NCBI GenBank assembly: GCA_031290135.1
Contig: JAITOE010000146.1
Coordinates: forward strand, 1-35,891
Origin: Eubacteriales Family XIII. Incertae Sedis bacterium
GTDB taxonomy: Bacteria; Bacillota; Clostridia; Peptostreptococcales; Anaerovoracaceae
Direction of reading: 5' to 3'
DNA: 35,891 nucleotides
The notes below the pieces were generated by a model, which was not told where the DNA came from, searched no databases, and was given only the letters and a program-made list of their open reading frames with translations. Made by a program: the position numbers and the translations under genes. Shown here piece after piece: positions 8,981 to 18,700 of this stretch; position 1 is the stretch's first letter; each line of letters starts with the position of its first letter.

Positions 8981-10483
8981 TTACTCCGCAGCCGCTGCCG
9001 CGGCGTCTGCGTCCGTGGCGGAGATTGCTTCATCGGCGTCCGCTGCGCTCAGTCCCGTGCGCATCAGGTAATGCACCAGGGCCAGCATCTTCGCTGCCTC
9101 TGCGCGTGTGGCGTCCCCGCGCGGGCGGAAGCTGCCGTCTTCGTAACCGCCTATGATGTCCGCCTGCTGCATCTGTTCCACGGTCTCCTTGGCGTAGGCC
9201 TGGATCTGCGCGCTGTCCGTGAATGCGGACAGCTCGTTTACTTTCACGAACGCAAACGCTTTGTATTCCGCGTAACGCGAAAGCAACGCCGCTATCTGTT
9301 CGCGTGTGACCCTGTCGTTTGGCGAGAACGTCGTCGCCGAGGTTCCGTAGACGATCCCCGACTGTTCTCCCCAGACGACCGCTTCCGCGTAGTAGGCGTT
9401 CGCCGACACGTCCGCGAAGGCGCTGCCTGCCGAGGTCTTCGGTCCGCCTTCCATGCGGTGGAGGATGGTCACGAACTCCGCCCGCGTGATGGGGTCGTTG
9501 GGAGCGAAGAGGGTGGTGCTTTTGCCGGTCACGAAACCGTAGCCCGCCAGATAGGTCACGTACTCATAGGCCCAGTGGCCGTTCGGCACGTCCAGAAAAT
9601 CAGAGCCTGCCAGAGGCGTGCTTCCGTCTATGATGCTGATGGTGGAGGGGCGTACTATGCCGATGCCGTCGGAGATCACGGCGGGACTGTCAGGCGTTGT
9701 GGTTCCGGGATCCGTGGTTCCAGGGTCTGTGGTTCCGGGATCCGTGGTTCCAGGGTCTGTGGTTCCGGGATCCGTGGTTCCGGGGTCTGTGGTTCCGGGA
9801 TCCGTGGTTCCGGGATCCGTCGTTCCGGGGTCTGTCGTTCCCGGATCTGTGCCGTTGGGCGGATCCGGCAGAATTTCCGGCTCCGAAGCGCCGATCGTAT
9901 AGCCCAGGCCGCTGCCCTGCACAAAGTAGCTGAGAAGCCCGTCTTGCCGCGCCACCGTCATATGCGTGTTGCTGAGGCGGCTTGTGCCGGTCGCGCCCGC
10001 TTTCACGCGGAGCCGGAACGTCCCGAAGGGTTCTTCAGCTGCCGCTTGCACGCCGTACATGGAGCCGTTGTAGCCCAAAAGCAGCAGCCTGTAGTTGTCG
10101 GTGCTGCCCGCCCAAATCGTGCCTATAAAACTGCCCGCGTAGTTTGTGCCGGAAAAATTCACCGTTTCGCCGTCCGCCGCGGGGACAAGCTCGAAGAAGT
10201 TGCTGTCGTAGCGAATTTCATCCGCCGCCGTGTACAGGGCATACCCTGCGGCGCTGTCTTCACGGTGCAGCTTCACTGTCAGCGTCAGTACGCTGCCCGG
10301 CGCCAAGGGGCCCTCCGGCGTCCTCGCCTGTTCGGAAAGTTCAAACAGGTAGGAACGGCTGCTGTCCACGCTGGCGGCGGACGCGGCGACTGGCGTTAGG
10401 GTCAGCGCCAGCGCCGCCGCCAGCAGCCACGCTGCCGCCCGCGCCATCATCAAATGGTTTATTTTTGCTGTGATTCTTTTCAT
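8981..10483 (-). CDS. Cohesin-like domain, (TDPGT)n linker and three SLH repeats (second anchoring scaffoldin-like protein)
   Basis: MKRITAKINHLMMARAAAWLLAAALALTLTPVAASA signal; LAPGSVLTLTVKLHREDSAAGYALYTAADEIRYDSNFFELV...; long TDPGT repeat; SLH region close to that of 7315-8655 (HWAYEYVTYLAGYGFVTGKSTTLFAPNDPITRAEF). Confidence 0.82.
   Translation of the reverse strand: MKRITAKINHLMMARAAAWLLAAALALTLTPVAASAASVDSSRSYLFELSEQARTPEGPLAPGSVLTLTVKLHREDSAAGYALYTAADEIRYDSNFFELVPAADGETVNFSGTNYAGSFIGTIWAGSTDNYRLLLLGYNGSMYGVQAAAEEPFGTFRLRVKAGATGTSRLSNTHMTVARQDGLLSYFVQGSGLGYTIGASEPEILPDPPNGTDPGTTDPGTTDPGTTDPGTTDPGTTDPGTTDPGTTDPGTTDPGTTDPGTTTPDSPAVISDGIGIVRPSTISIIDGSTPLAGSDFLDVPNGHWAYEYVTYLAGYGFVTGKSTTLFAPNDPITRAEFVTILHRMEGGPKTSAGSAFADVSANAYYAEAVVWGEQSGIVYGTSATTFSPNDRVTREQIAALLSRYAEYKAFAFVKVNELSAFTDSAQIQAYAKETVEQMQQADIIGGYEDGSFRPRGDATRAEAAKMLALVHYLMRTGLSAADADEAISATDADAAAAAAE
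9700..9855. repeat. 15-bp tandem repeat encoding (TDPGT)n linker
   Basis: Alternating GGTTCCGGGATCCGT / GGTTCCAGGGTCTGT units within the SLH-cohesin gene. Confidence 0.9.
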
Positions 10484-10506
10484 AAACATTCCTCGCATAT
10501 CTCTGT

Positions 10507-10549
10507 CATTGCGGGGAACGAAGCATGGATTGCCTCGTTCCCCGCAATG
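10507..10549. repeat. Perfect 15-bp inverted repeat between two genes
   Basis: CATTGCGGGGAACGA (10507-10521) / TCGTTCCCCGCAATG (10535-10549), 13-nt loop. Confidence 0.85.
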
Positions 10550-10573
10550 ACGAAAGGCAGTGGGTTGCGTCGG

Positions 10574-12694
10574 TTAAATCCCCAGGTAGATCGCCTGGAT
10601 CCGCGTCACGTCCGTCAGGTCCACGTATCCGTCGCCGTTCACGTCCGCTTCGAATCTGGACAGGGCGCTTAACGTAGTGGACGTCAGGTAACGTCCTTGC
10701 CACAGAGATCCGGCGATGGTTGCGTCAAAGGTGTTTGTCGTGCTGTCGCCGTTCACGTCTCCGTCATACTGGACGACGTGGTTCGCCGCGTCAGCTCCGG
10801 CCGCCGTAGTGATCAGTGTGAGCGCGTTGGCGGCTGTCTCAGTGTCCAGCACGAAGAACAGATAAGAGCCGTCCCCGTCTCCGTCCTCGTCCAGATACTT
10901 GGACGACCAGTACATGGCTTCGCCGTTGTACGTGTAGTGAACATTTTCTGCGTCTAAGGATGCTTTGGGATCGTCCGGAGTAAACACAAGTATCTTATAG
11001 CCTTGCGGCGCAGCCTTATAGCCGCCGTTTTCGATGAACCTGACTACGCCGGTGTATGTAAGGAGTGTCACGCGCGCCGTGTAGTCCGTGTTCGCCGTGA
11101 ATGCGATCAGGGCAATTTCAGCCTCGGTCTTGTTGGTCGTTCCGCCGTCGTTTGTCCAAGGCGACGCCTCTGCCCTATAGGAAGTTTCCGGGACGATGGC
11201 GGGGAAGACGAAAGTTGTAGCATAGTCGTTTGCCGTGTAAAGCCCTGCCACGCCGTACTTCGCGTAGGCATATACCGGGGCAGCGGGGTTAAGGGTGCCG
11301 TGCTCCGCCGGCGCCTTGAATGTGATCCGTATGTTGTGGGCGTTGAAATCAAAGGATTCAGTGTTTACATCAACTTCGTTGTCTTCTTCGTCCTCGGTAT
11401 TCCAAATGTACGTGTATGTATTGTTGTCATCGAAGCGCAGGCTTTCCGCCAAATTCCCCGCCGCGATGGTGTCTTTGACCGTAAACTGCAATTTGATCAG
11501 TGTCAGGGGCGTTTCCGCCGTGATTGCATACCCATATTGCGGATTGGTAAAAGACGTCTTAATAAGGCCGGTAGTTCCGACCTCTGCCGCGCTCCCTCCC
11601 GTAACCGCGTTCGAGGAACTCGTGTAGCTCAGGACAGCGGGGACAAACAGGATCTCTGCTTGTGCGCCGTAGATATCTTCCGAGCCTTCGATGACTAAGC
11701 TCACTTCAATTTCCTCCCCGACGTTATAGTGTGTCTTACCGCCTGTCGGGACAAGGCTCAGGTCATAGGCCGCGTCCCCTTTCACCCTGACGGATCCTGC
11801 CGTGAAGCTCACCGCCACCTCGTCTGCGTCGTAGTTCACGAAGTTTGCTGAAAGTCCGTCTACCAAGCCTATGCCCACGGTGTATGATCCGAGAGGCGCG
11901 GTCGCGTTTACGTCAAAGATTGCGTTGAAGAGCACGCCGTCCGCAGTCTTATCTTCTGTAAGTGATAGGAATGCGACCGATTTTGTGGCCACATTCTGGC
12001 TCAATTGGCTGTCCTCAAAGACCCCGCCGTTTGTGAAACCCGTGAGCGTCAAAGCCGTCGTGTCGTAGCTGAGCGTGAACGCCGCAGCCGCGATGCCGGG
12101 ATTGTCCTCTATCGTTACCGGAACCGCAACGTTCGTGGCACCTGCCTGGGCGGACAAGCTTCCCACCGTCACAAGCGCCGGCGATGTGGATGTGCCCAGG
12201 ACGCTTATTGTGCCGACCGTGAAATCCACGGGCACGGCATCGAGATCCTCGTTGACGAAGTTGGCCCCGAGACCGCCTACTAAGCCTATGGAAACTTCAT
12301 AGTCCCCGGTCGGAGCTGTGGCATTCACCTCGAAAATCGCGTTAAAGACAACGCCGTCACTGGTTACGTTTTCAGTCGTCCAGAAATTTAACTTATGCCC
12401 GGGTACGTTCTTAGTCATGTTGGGCAATACGGTTCCTGCGGTGAAGTTCGTCAAGGTCAGTACGCTCGCGTCAAAAAAGATTTCAAATCCCGCGCCGGCA
12501 ATCCCAGGATTATTCGTGAGCCGAACCGGAACGGTAACTTCGTCGCCTGCGTTAATGGGTCCCGTGATGGTGTCCACGATGACATGCGCATCGCCGGCCG
12601 CCATGGCGTTCAGCGGGAACAGGCCCATCAGAAGCAGGCACAGGATCAGGATGGCTGGAATGCCGGTCATTTTTTTGTTCTTTTTGGTGTTCAT
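10574..12694 (-). CDS. Multi-cohesin protein with C-terminal dockerin (adaptor scaffoldin-like)
   Basis: MNTKKNKKMTGIPAILILCLLLMGLFPLNAMAAG signal; two clear cohesin domains (VPVRLTNNPGIAGAGFEIFFDASVLTLTNF; VPVTIEDNPGIAAAAFTLSYDTTALTLTGF) and a third cohesin-like one (IEVSLVIEGSEDIYGAQAEILFVPAVLSYTSS); C-terminal DVNGDSTTNTFDATIAG...ADVNGDGYVDLTDVTRIQAIYLGI. Confidence 0.88.
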   Translation of the reverse strand: MNTKKNKKMTGIPAILILCLLLMGLFPLNAMAAGDAHVIVDTITGPINAGDEVTVPVRLTNNPGIAGAGFEIFFDASVLTLTNFTAGTVLPNMTKNVPGHKLNFWTTENVTSDGVVFNAIFEVNATAPTGDYEVSIGLVGGLGANFVNEDLDAVPVDFTVGTISVLGTSTSPALVTVGSLSAQAGATNVAVPVTIEDNPGIAAAAFTLSYDTTALTLTGFTNGGVFEDSQLSQNVATKSVAFLSLTEDKTADGVLFNAIFDVNATAPLGSYTVGIGLVDGLSANFVNYDADEVAVSFTAGSVRVKGDAAYDLSLVPTGGKTHYNVGEEIEVSLVIEGSEDIYGAQAEILFVPAVLSYTSSSNAVTGGSAAEVGTTGLIKTSFTNPQYGYAITAETPLTLIKLQFTVKDTIAAGNLAESLRFDDNNTYTYIWNTEDEEDNEVDVNTESFDFNAHNIRITFKAPAEHGTLNPAAPVYAYAKYGVAGLYTANDYATTFVFPAIVPETSYRAEASPWTNDGGTTNKTEAEIALIAFTANTDYTARVTLLTYTGVVRFIENGGYKAAPQGYKILVFTPDDPKASLDAENVHYTYNGEAMYWSSKYLDEDGDGDGSYLFFVLDTETAANALTLITTAAGADAANHVVQYDGDVNGDSTTNTFDATIAGSLWQGRYLTSTTLSALSRFEADVNGDGYVDLTDVTRIQAIYLGI

Positions 12695-12794
12695 TGTTTC
12701 TTTCTTCCTTTCTGAGTTGTAATAAGTGTGGGTTGTAATAAGTAATAAGAGTAACAATAAGTAAGGCGATTTGGAATGGAGCTTGTATCTGCAC

Positions 12795-12960
12795 GTCATT
12801 GCGGAGGCGGACAAGGGCGAGTAAGGCAATGACGGGAGTACCATATCCGCCAATATCCGTTGCGCTTCCGTCAAGATCATCGGCGTATGTCCAGTGTAGT
12901 GTCCTACGTTATGCACTGGGTTGCTTCGTCGCTTCACTCCTCGCAATGACGGGGCAAGGA
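12795..12960. repeat. Dispersed repeat remnants (small hairpin plus half-element)
   Basis: GTCATTGC...GCAATGAC at 12795-12833 and GGGTTGCTTCGTCGCTTCACTCCTCGCAATGACGGGG near 12920-12956. Confidence 0.65.
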
Positions 12961-12970
12961 CGGGAGTGCC

Positions 12971-15355
12971 TTACAGACCGATCGCGCGTCGGGCTGTCAG
13001 TATGACGTCCCGCATGGTAATGACGCCGTCTCCGTCCAGGTCCGCCAAGATCCGCTGGGTTTCCGTCAAGGACACGAGGTCGGCTATCGCCCGCGCGATT
13101 TGGATCGCGTCGCTCGTCGCGACTACGCCGTCTCCGTTCACATCCCCGAGGATCAGCGCCGCGCCCGCCGCCGTCAGCGAGAGGCCAACCCCTGACACGT
13201 TGGGACGGGCTGCCGCATCCGCATCGGTCACGATGGCCGTTTCCTTGCGCAGGTCAAGTTCACCCGCGCGCAGGGGCATCAGCTTGACCGTCCCCACCGC
13301 CAGCGTGGCTTCTGCAGCCGTGCCTGTTGTCACGTCCGCCGCGAGGGTAAGCCAGGTGAGGGTGGTTCTCCCATCCTGGGTGACGCTGCCACATTCCCAG
13401 CCGGAGGCCGCCGTGAGGCCCGTAAAGCCGAAATCTGCCGCCGCGAAAGATACGCTGTACTGCCCGCCGTACAGCCGGAACGCCCCGGATTCCGAGGTGA
13501 GGCTTGCCGCCACGTCCACTACTTCGCCCACGGCGGCCTCGCTCTTCGCCGCGAGCAGGCTATAGTTGAAAACGCCGTCTTCGTTTTCGCCCAGTACGCG
13601 GAAAGTGAATTCCAAGCTAACTGGATCGTAGTTGCTGTTGATCGCTGTCAGAATGTAGTTCCCCGGCTCCTTGATGACACAGTTTGAAGCGCCGTAGTAG
13701 GACGCTCGGATGATGAGTCTGCCGGACTCCGCGCCGAAATGCGTACCTGAGATGGTGGAGGCTGCCCCTTCCGCCCCTTCTTTTTTGATGTACAGCATAT
13801 AAACCCCTGCGGCGTAGGCGCTATCGGAGAAAGTGAGGCTGATGGCTTGGTTCATCCGCGCCGATGCGGAAACCAAGTCCACCCCCGTTCTCTGCATGCC
13901 GAATGTAATGCTTTTATTCGCGTAACCCGCCGCGCTGACCGTGAGGGTATAAGAACCCGTCGCGCTGAACAGGGATTTGTCCAAGGTCAACGTCTTCGCC
14001 GCCGTGTCCACGCGGTACTCCGTTTCCGCCGTCAAGATCTGCGTGTTGGCGTTCGGGTAGCGCAGGCGCAGTTCGCTGATGTTCTCCGCCCAGTCCGCGA
14101 AGGCCGCCGCGTCCGTGCCGGCTGCGGCCGAAAGCACCACGTCGCTGCCGACCAGCCCCGCAAAGATGGCGTCGAACGCGGGCGCGGTTCCCGGATAGGA
14201 GCAGGAGACGATGCCCGCGTCGGTATAGCCTTCTTTCACGGCGCGCATGTAGAGCTTCACCGGGCTGGCGGCCAGATCCCGGCCCGCCGCGATGTTATAG
14301 GATATGGGCGTACCCGTGTATTTCGTCACCGGCGCGTCCTCTAAATCAAAGGAATAGTAGATGTCCGCGCCCGGCGTGTCGCAGTCAAGCGTCACCGACA
14401 GCGTGTCAGCCTCCCGCGTGAACGCGGCGGTAGGCGCCGTCACCGCGCCCAGAGGGGTGATTTGCGGCGCGTTTTCCATCGCCAGCTTCATCAGGTAGAT
14501 CCAGCCGGTGTAGTGGTACATGGTGCGGTTGCCGGAGTAGTACGCGTCTGGGGTCTGGGGCAGACACAGTTTCAGCGCGTAGCCGTCAAAGGCTCCGGAT
14601 TTCGTGACGCCGAGCCCTCCCGTGGGATCGCCCGCATGGCTGTTCAGCCAATTTGTCATTTCGCCGCGCCGAATGCCTTCCGAATACACGGCCAAGATAG
14701 CGGGCATGGCGGTTTTGCCCTGCGCCGCCGCCGCTTTCGCGGCATAGGTCGGGTCGGTGGATAAGTGATTTTCCTCATAAGTTGAGAGAGGCATGGCCGG
14801 CCACGACGTCGGGCTGTAGCCGCTCCCCGTGATCTCCCAGCTGAGATCCCAGCCGGTTGTCGGGTGCAGGAGGCCGGGATAGTAGTAGCCCTGTTCTCCA
14901 TACAGGTCATCATAGGTCAAGGAATCGCGGTAGATGCCGTGTCCGTCCGTGGCGCCCATGTACAGCCTGTCTGCGCCTGAAAAGTTGATGCCGGACGCGA
15001 CGGACGAGTTCGTTTTCACGTAATTGACCAGTTCGTCCGCCGTGAAGCCTATGGCTTCCGTGTACACCGCAATCGGGAGGTTGTCCGTGGCGCTGTAATA
15101 GTAGTTTGTCCCGGTGTCCGGATTGCCGTGGGCAAGGGCGTCCAGTTCGCTGAAAGGCAGGGCTTTCAGCAGCACTTCTTCGCCGTTGCTGTTTTCCGTG
15201 TAGAAGAACAGGGTTTCGGCTTTGGGGGATTCGGTGGTCTTCGCCTGGGCCGGGGTGCTTCCCGGAAGCAGGGGCGAGAGGCCAATGAGGAGCAGCGCCG
15301 TCAATATCAGGCTCAGCAGTCTCCCCGGTAGGGTCTTTATCCGCATGGTGTTCAT
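12971..15355 (-). CDS. Dockerin protein with SUOX-like, chitobiase-like and cohesin-like domains
   Basis: Start MNTMRIKTLPGRLLSLILTALLLIGLSPLLPGSTPAQA; SKAETLFFYTENSNGEEVLLKALPFSELDALAHGN...LPIAVYTEAIGFTADELVNYVK; GADIYYSFDLEDAPVTKYTGT; dockerin GDVNGDGVVATSDAIQIARAIADLVSLTETQRILADLDGDGVITMRDVILTARRAIGL. The track's extra N-terminus is translation of a tandem repeat. Confidence 0.85.
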   Translation of the reverse strand: MNTMRIKTLPGRLLSLILTALLLIGLSPLLPGSTPAQAKTTESPKAETLFFYTENSNGEEVLLKALPFSELDALAHGNPDTGTNYYYSATDNLPIAVYTEAIGFTADELVNYVKTNSSVASGINFSGADRLYMGATDGHGIYRDSLTYDDLYGEQGYYYPGLLHPTTGWDLSWEITGSGYSPTSWPAMPLSTYEENHLSTDPTYAAKAAAAQGKTAMPAILAVYSEGIRRGEMTNWLNSHAGDPTGGLGVTKSGAFDGYALKLCLPQTPDAYYSGNRTMYHYTGWIYLMKLAMENAPQITPLGAVTAPTAAFTREADTLSVTLDCDTPGADIYYSFDLEDAPVTKYTGTPISYNIAAGRDLAASPVKLYMRAVKEGYTDAGIVSCSYPGTAPAFDAIFAGLVGSDVVLSAAAGTDAAAFADWAENISELRLRYPNANTQILTAETEYRVDTAAKTLTLDKSLFSATGSYTLTVSAAGYANKSITFGMQRTGVDLVSASARMNQAISLTFSDSAYAAGVYMLYIKKEGAEGAASTISGTHFGAESGRLIIRASYYGASNCVIKEPGNYILTAINSNYDPVSLEFTFRVLGENEDGVFNYSLLAAKSEAAVGEVVDVAASLTSESGAFRLYGGQYSVSFAAADFGFTGLTAASGWECGSVTQDGRTTLTWLTLAADVTTGTAAEATLAVGTVKLMPLRAGELDLRKETAIVTDADAAARPNVSGVGLSLTAAGAALILGDVNGDGVVATSDAIQIARAIADLVSLTETQRILADLDGDGVITMRDVILTARRAIGL

Positions 15356-15413
15356 TTTTTTCTCCTGTTTGTGTTGTACTGGTGTATGTCCGGCGCAGTC
15401 CACGTTATGCGCT

Positions 15414-15691
15414 GGGTTGCTTCGTCGCTTCGCTCCTCGCAATGACGGGGGTGCTTCGCTCCTCGCAATGACGGGGGTGCTTCGCTCCTCGCAATGACGG
15501 GGGTGCTTCGCTCCTCGCAATGACGGGGGTGCTTCGCTCCTCGCAATGACGGGTGCTTCGCGCCTCGCAATGACGGGTGCTTCGCTCCTCGCAATGACGG
15601 GGGTGCTTCGCTCCTCGCAATGACGGGTGCTTCGCGCCTCGCAATGACGGGGGTGCTTCGCTCCTCGCAATGACGGGGGTGCTTCGCTCCT
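15414..15691. repeat. Tandem array of a 24/26-bp unit (GCTTCGCTCCTCGCAATGACGGGGGT), about 10 copies
   Basis: TCGCAATGAC recurs about every 24-26 bp; 24-bp units lack two G, two units have CGCCTCGC instead of CTCCTCGC. Confidence 0.9.
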
Positions 15692-15733
15692 CCGGGTTCG
15701 CCCGCCCCGCAGCTGGTGATCTACTCCATCCAA

Positions 15734-18700
15734 TCAGCTGGCTTCCTGCAGGGCGCGGCGGATTAGCTGGGCGTCGCGGACGTCTATTGTTCCGTCGCCG
15801 TTCATGTCGTAGGCGGCATTGTAGGCGCCGCCGCGCAGGACGGCGTTTTTCACTGCGGTCACGTCCGTCTCGTCTGTCCTGCCGTCGCCGTTCACGTCCG
15901 TGCGGTCGGGTTCTTCCGCGCCCGTGCGGCTCTGCATGGTGAAGCTGTCCAACAGCATCCCGTCCCTGTCGTAGGTGCGCAGGGACAGGGTGTTCCCCCG
16001 GACGTCCACGATCTGGTAATTTTCAACGCCGAACAGGAGTTTGTCGGAATAGGTTCCGTCCGCCGAATAATAGAATTTCTTTCCGGAGTTGCCCATGACC
16101 CAGGTGATGCCGTTTTCGTGATCCATGACGCCGTTTGTCAGCGGGTGCGTCCTGGAGTACACGTGCTGATGCCCGACCAAGGCCAGATCCACGCCGCCCG
16201 CCTCGAAGAGGGGCAGCCAGTATTGCCGCACGGCCGCGGACACCTTGTCCGTCACATGGGGGTATGCCGGGTGGTGCAGGGATATGATCCGGAACTTCGC
16301 GTCTTTGGCCGCCGCGAGGTCCGCTTCTATCCAGGCGGTGATCCGGTCCATCCGGGCCTGGTCGATCACCGCGCCCGCGCTGTTCAGGATCTTTTGTTCG
16401 TCGGACAGGGTCCAGCTGTTCAGGACGGTGAAATGCGCGTCCCCGTAGTCGAAGCTGTAGAACTCTTCCTTGAATTCCTCCGGTCCGTTCTGCGCCAGGT
16501 TGAAGTTGTCTAAGAAGAGGGGCGCCTTGCCGCTCCCGTCCGGGGCGTTGCTTTCATGGTTGCCGATGACGGGCGCGAGGGGGATCTTGTCGAAGATGCT
16601 CTGGGCGTAGGCGATCAGCCATTCCCATTCGGACAGGCTCTGGCCGTTCTCCACGGCGTCCCCGCCCTGGATGCCGAAAGCGATCTCCGGGTTTTCTTCG
16701 TAGGCTTTTTCCAGGAGGCTGCCCCAGAGGGGGTATTCCGTCTCCGGCACAGCGGGGTTGATGTCGCCCACGTAGAGGAAGCTGAATCCGCCCATGATGT
16801 CCGGTTCTGTGGTGAAGCTGCTGGCTTCGCTCCAGGCGTCCCCGCCGCCCACGCGGTAGCGGTAGGACGTTCCGGGGCTAAGCCCCGTCACCTTCGCTTC
16901 GTAATGGATCCGGCCGCCGAGGGTCTTGGCCGCGGCCGCAACGGATGCCGCCCCCGCGAAGGAGGCATCGCCGCTGTAGGCGGTCTCCGGCAGGTACTGC
17001 ACCTGTTGTGTGCCGTCGGCTCCGCCCGCAGGCAGGGACCAGACGACGCCGATTTCTGTCTTGGGGTCTCCCGTCAGGCTGAGGACGATGCCGCGGGGCT
17101 TGTCCGTGTTGATCAAGTCCCTGTCCAGGCGGAAGGCAATGGCTTCCTGATCCGTCAGCCTAAACGTGAGCGTCTGGGGCAGCCAGCCCTCTGCGGCCGC
17201 CGTGGCGGTGTAGATTTCTCCAAGCATCAGCGCATAGGTGCCGTCCCCGGAGGGCGTCTGTGCCGTATCGAAGGCGTTGCGCAGGGTCAGCTGCGCTTCC
17301 GCCGGTTCTGCGGTGACGCGCAGGTCTTTCCGCTGCCAGTGCAGCGCGGGGTACGCCCCCTCGTTTTTGACAAAATATCCGTCCGTTGTGCCGTTTCCGG
17401 CGCTGTTCCAGTTTTTCAGCGCCGTCTGTCCCAAGGCTTCATTGCCGAAGAACCAGGACTGCCAGTGCGGTTCCACGCCAGCAAGGTCTTCCGTGCTGCC
17501 GGCAAGCTCCGCCGGGCTGCCCTGTTCGCCGAGGTAATATACGCTGTCAAAGGTCTGTGTGCCGGTTTTTTCGCCGAACAGCGGATTGCCGGAATAATCA
17601 AAGCTGCGCGTGACGGCAGTGCCGCTTAGCAGGGTGCCCGCCAGGCCGAAGCTTTGCGCCGCGCTCAGCGTCCCGGCGTTATAGCTGTCCGTCAGGGAAC
17701 CGCTCAGGCTTTCCACAAGGCCGGAGGCTTTTTCGCCGCTGAGCCGCCCGAAGTTCACGCTGCCGCGCACCGCGCCCGTCTGCGCGCCCACGAGGCCCGC
17801 CGTCCGCGCCGCCGCCACATCGCCGAAGTTGGCGCTGTCCGTGACCGCGGACGCGGCGCCCGCCAGACCGTATGCGGCGCCAAGGCTCTCCCCGCCGGCC
17901 AGCGTTCCGTAGTTAAAGGAGCGTTCTATGGTGGCGTCTCCCGCCGCCACAAGGCCCGCCGCCAGGCTGCGGCTCGTGATGTCCGCGTAGTTGGCGCTGT
18001 CCGTGATCTGCGTCCCGTGTGCCTCCCCGGCGATTCCACCGACGGAACCGTTTTCGAAGGCTGTTTCCACCTGCACCCGGTTCACGCAGTTTTCGATGCG
18101 CCCGCCGTCGGCATAACCGACGAACACGCCCGCGTAGGCCGCGCTTGTGGCCGCGAGGGATCCGCGCAGGGTCAGGTTCTTCAGGGTGGCATCCACCGTT
18201 TTTCCGAAGAAGCCGGCGTATACGAGCACCTGCCCCGCCTTCTTTGCGGGCAGCCCGCTGACGGCGTGGCCCTGCCCGTCGAAGCTCCCGCTGAACGCCG
18301 CGCCGGAAGCGTCGGCGCTGCCAACGGTCCCGATGCCGCTCCAGGGGTGGCCGTTCAGGTGGATATCCGCCGTCAGCTTCACGGTCTTGCCCGCGAAGCT
18401 GTTGCCGCCGTTCACCAGGCTTGCCAGCCCCGCCAGTTCGGCGCCGGTTGAAATTTCATAGGCTGACGCGCCCGCGTCATACCAGGCGGTATTCGCCGCC
18501 GTGCCGTCCCAGGCGTGTTCGGCGCCCGCAGGAACCTCTTCCGCTTCGCCCAGATCCTCCGAATGGTCGCTGTTGGCCACCATGACGCCTTCATCCGTAT
18601 AGCCCTCCCGGACCGCGCGGAAATTGAAGGATACGGTTTTGTTTCCGTCTTTCCGGATTTTCACCGCTTCGCCCGCGTAGAGCGCCGTCGGCATATAGGA

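Noticed and set aside
15414-15691. Possible CRISPR array
   Set aside because: Units are contiguous, without unique spacers; no cas genes nearby; the unit is one arm of a dispersed palindromic repeat.
15352-15733. ORFs reading RGAKHPRHCEERSTPVIARSEAP and the N-terminal extension of ORF 12971-15733
   Set aside because: Translation of the 24/26-bp tandem repeat; the true start is MNTMRIKT at 15355 with a signal peptide.
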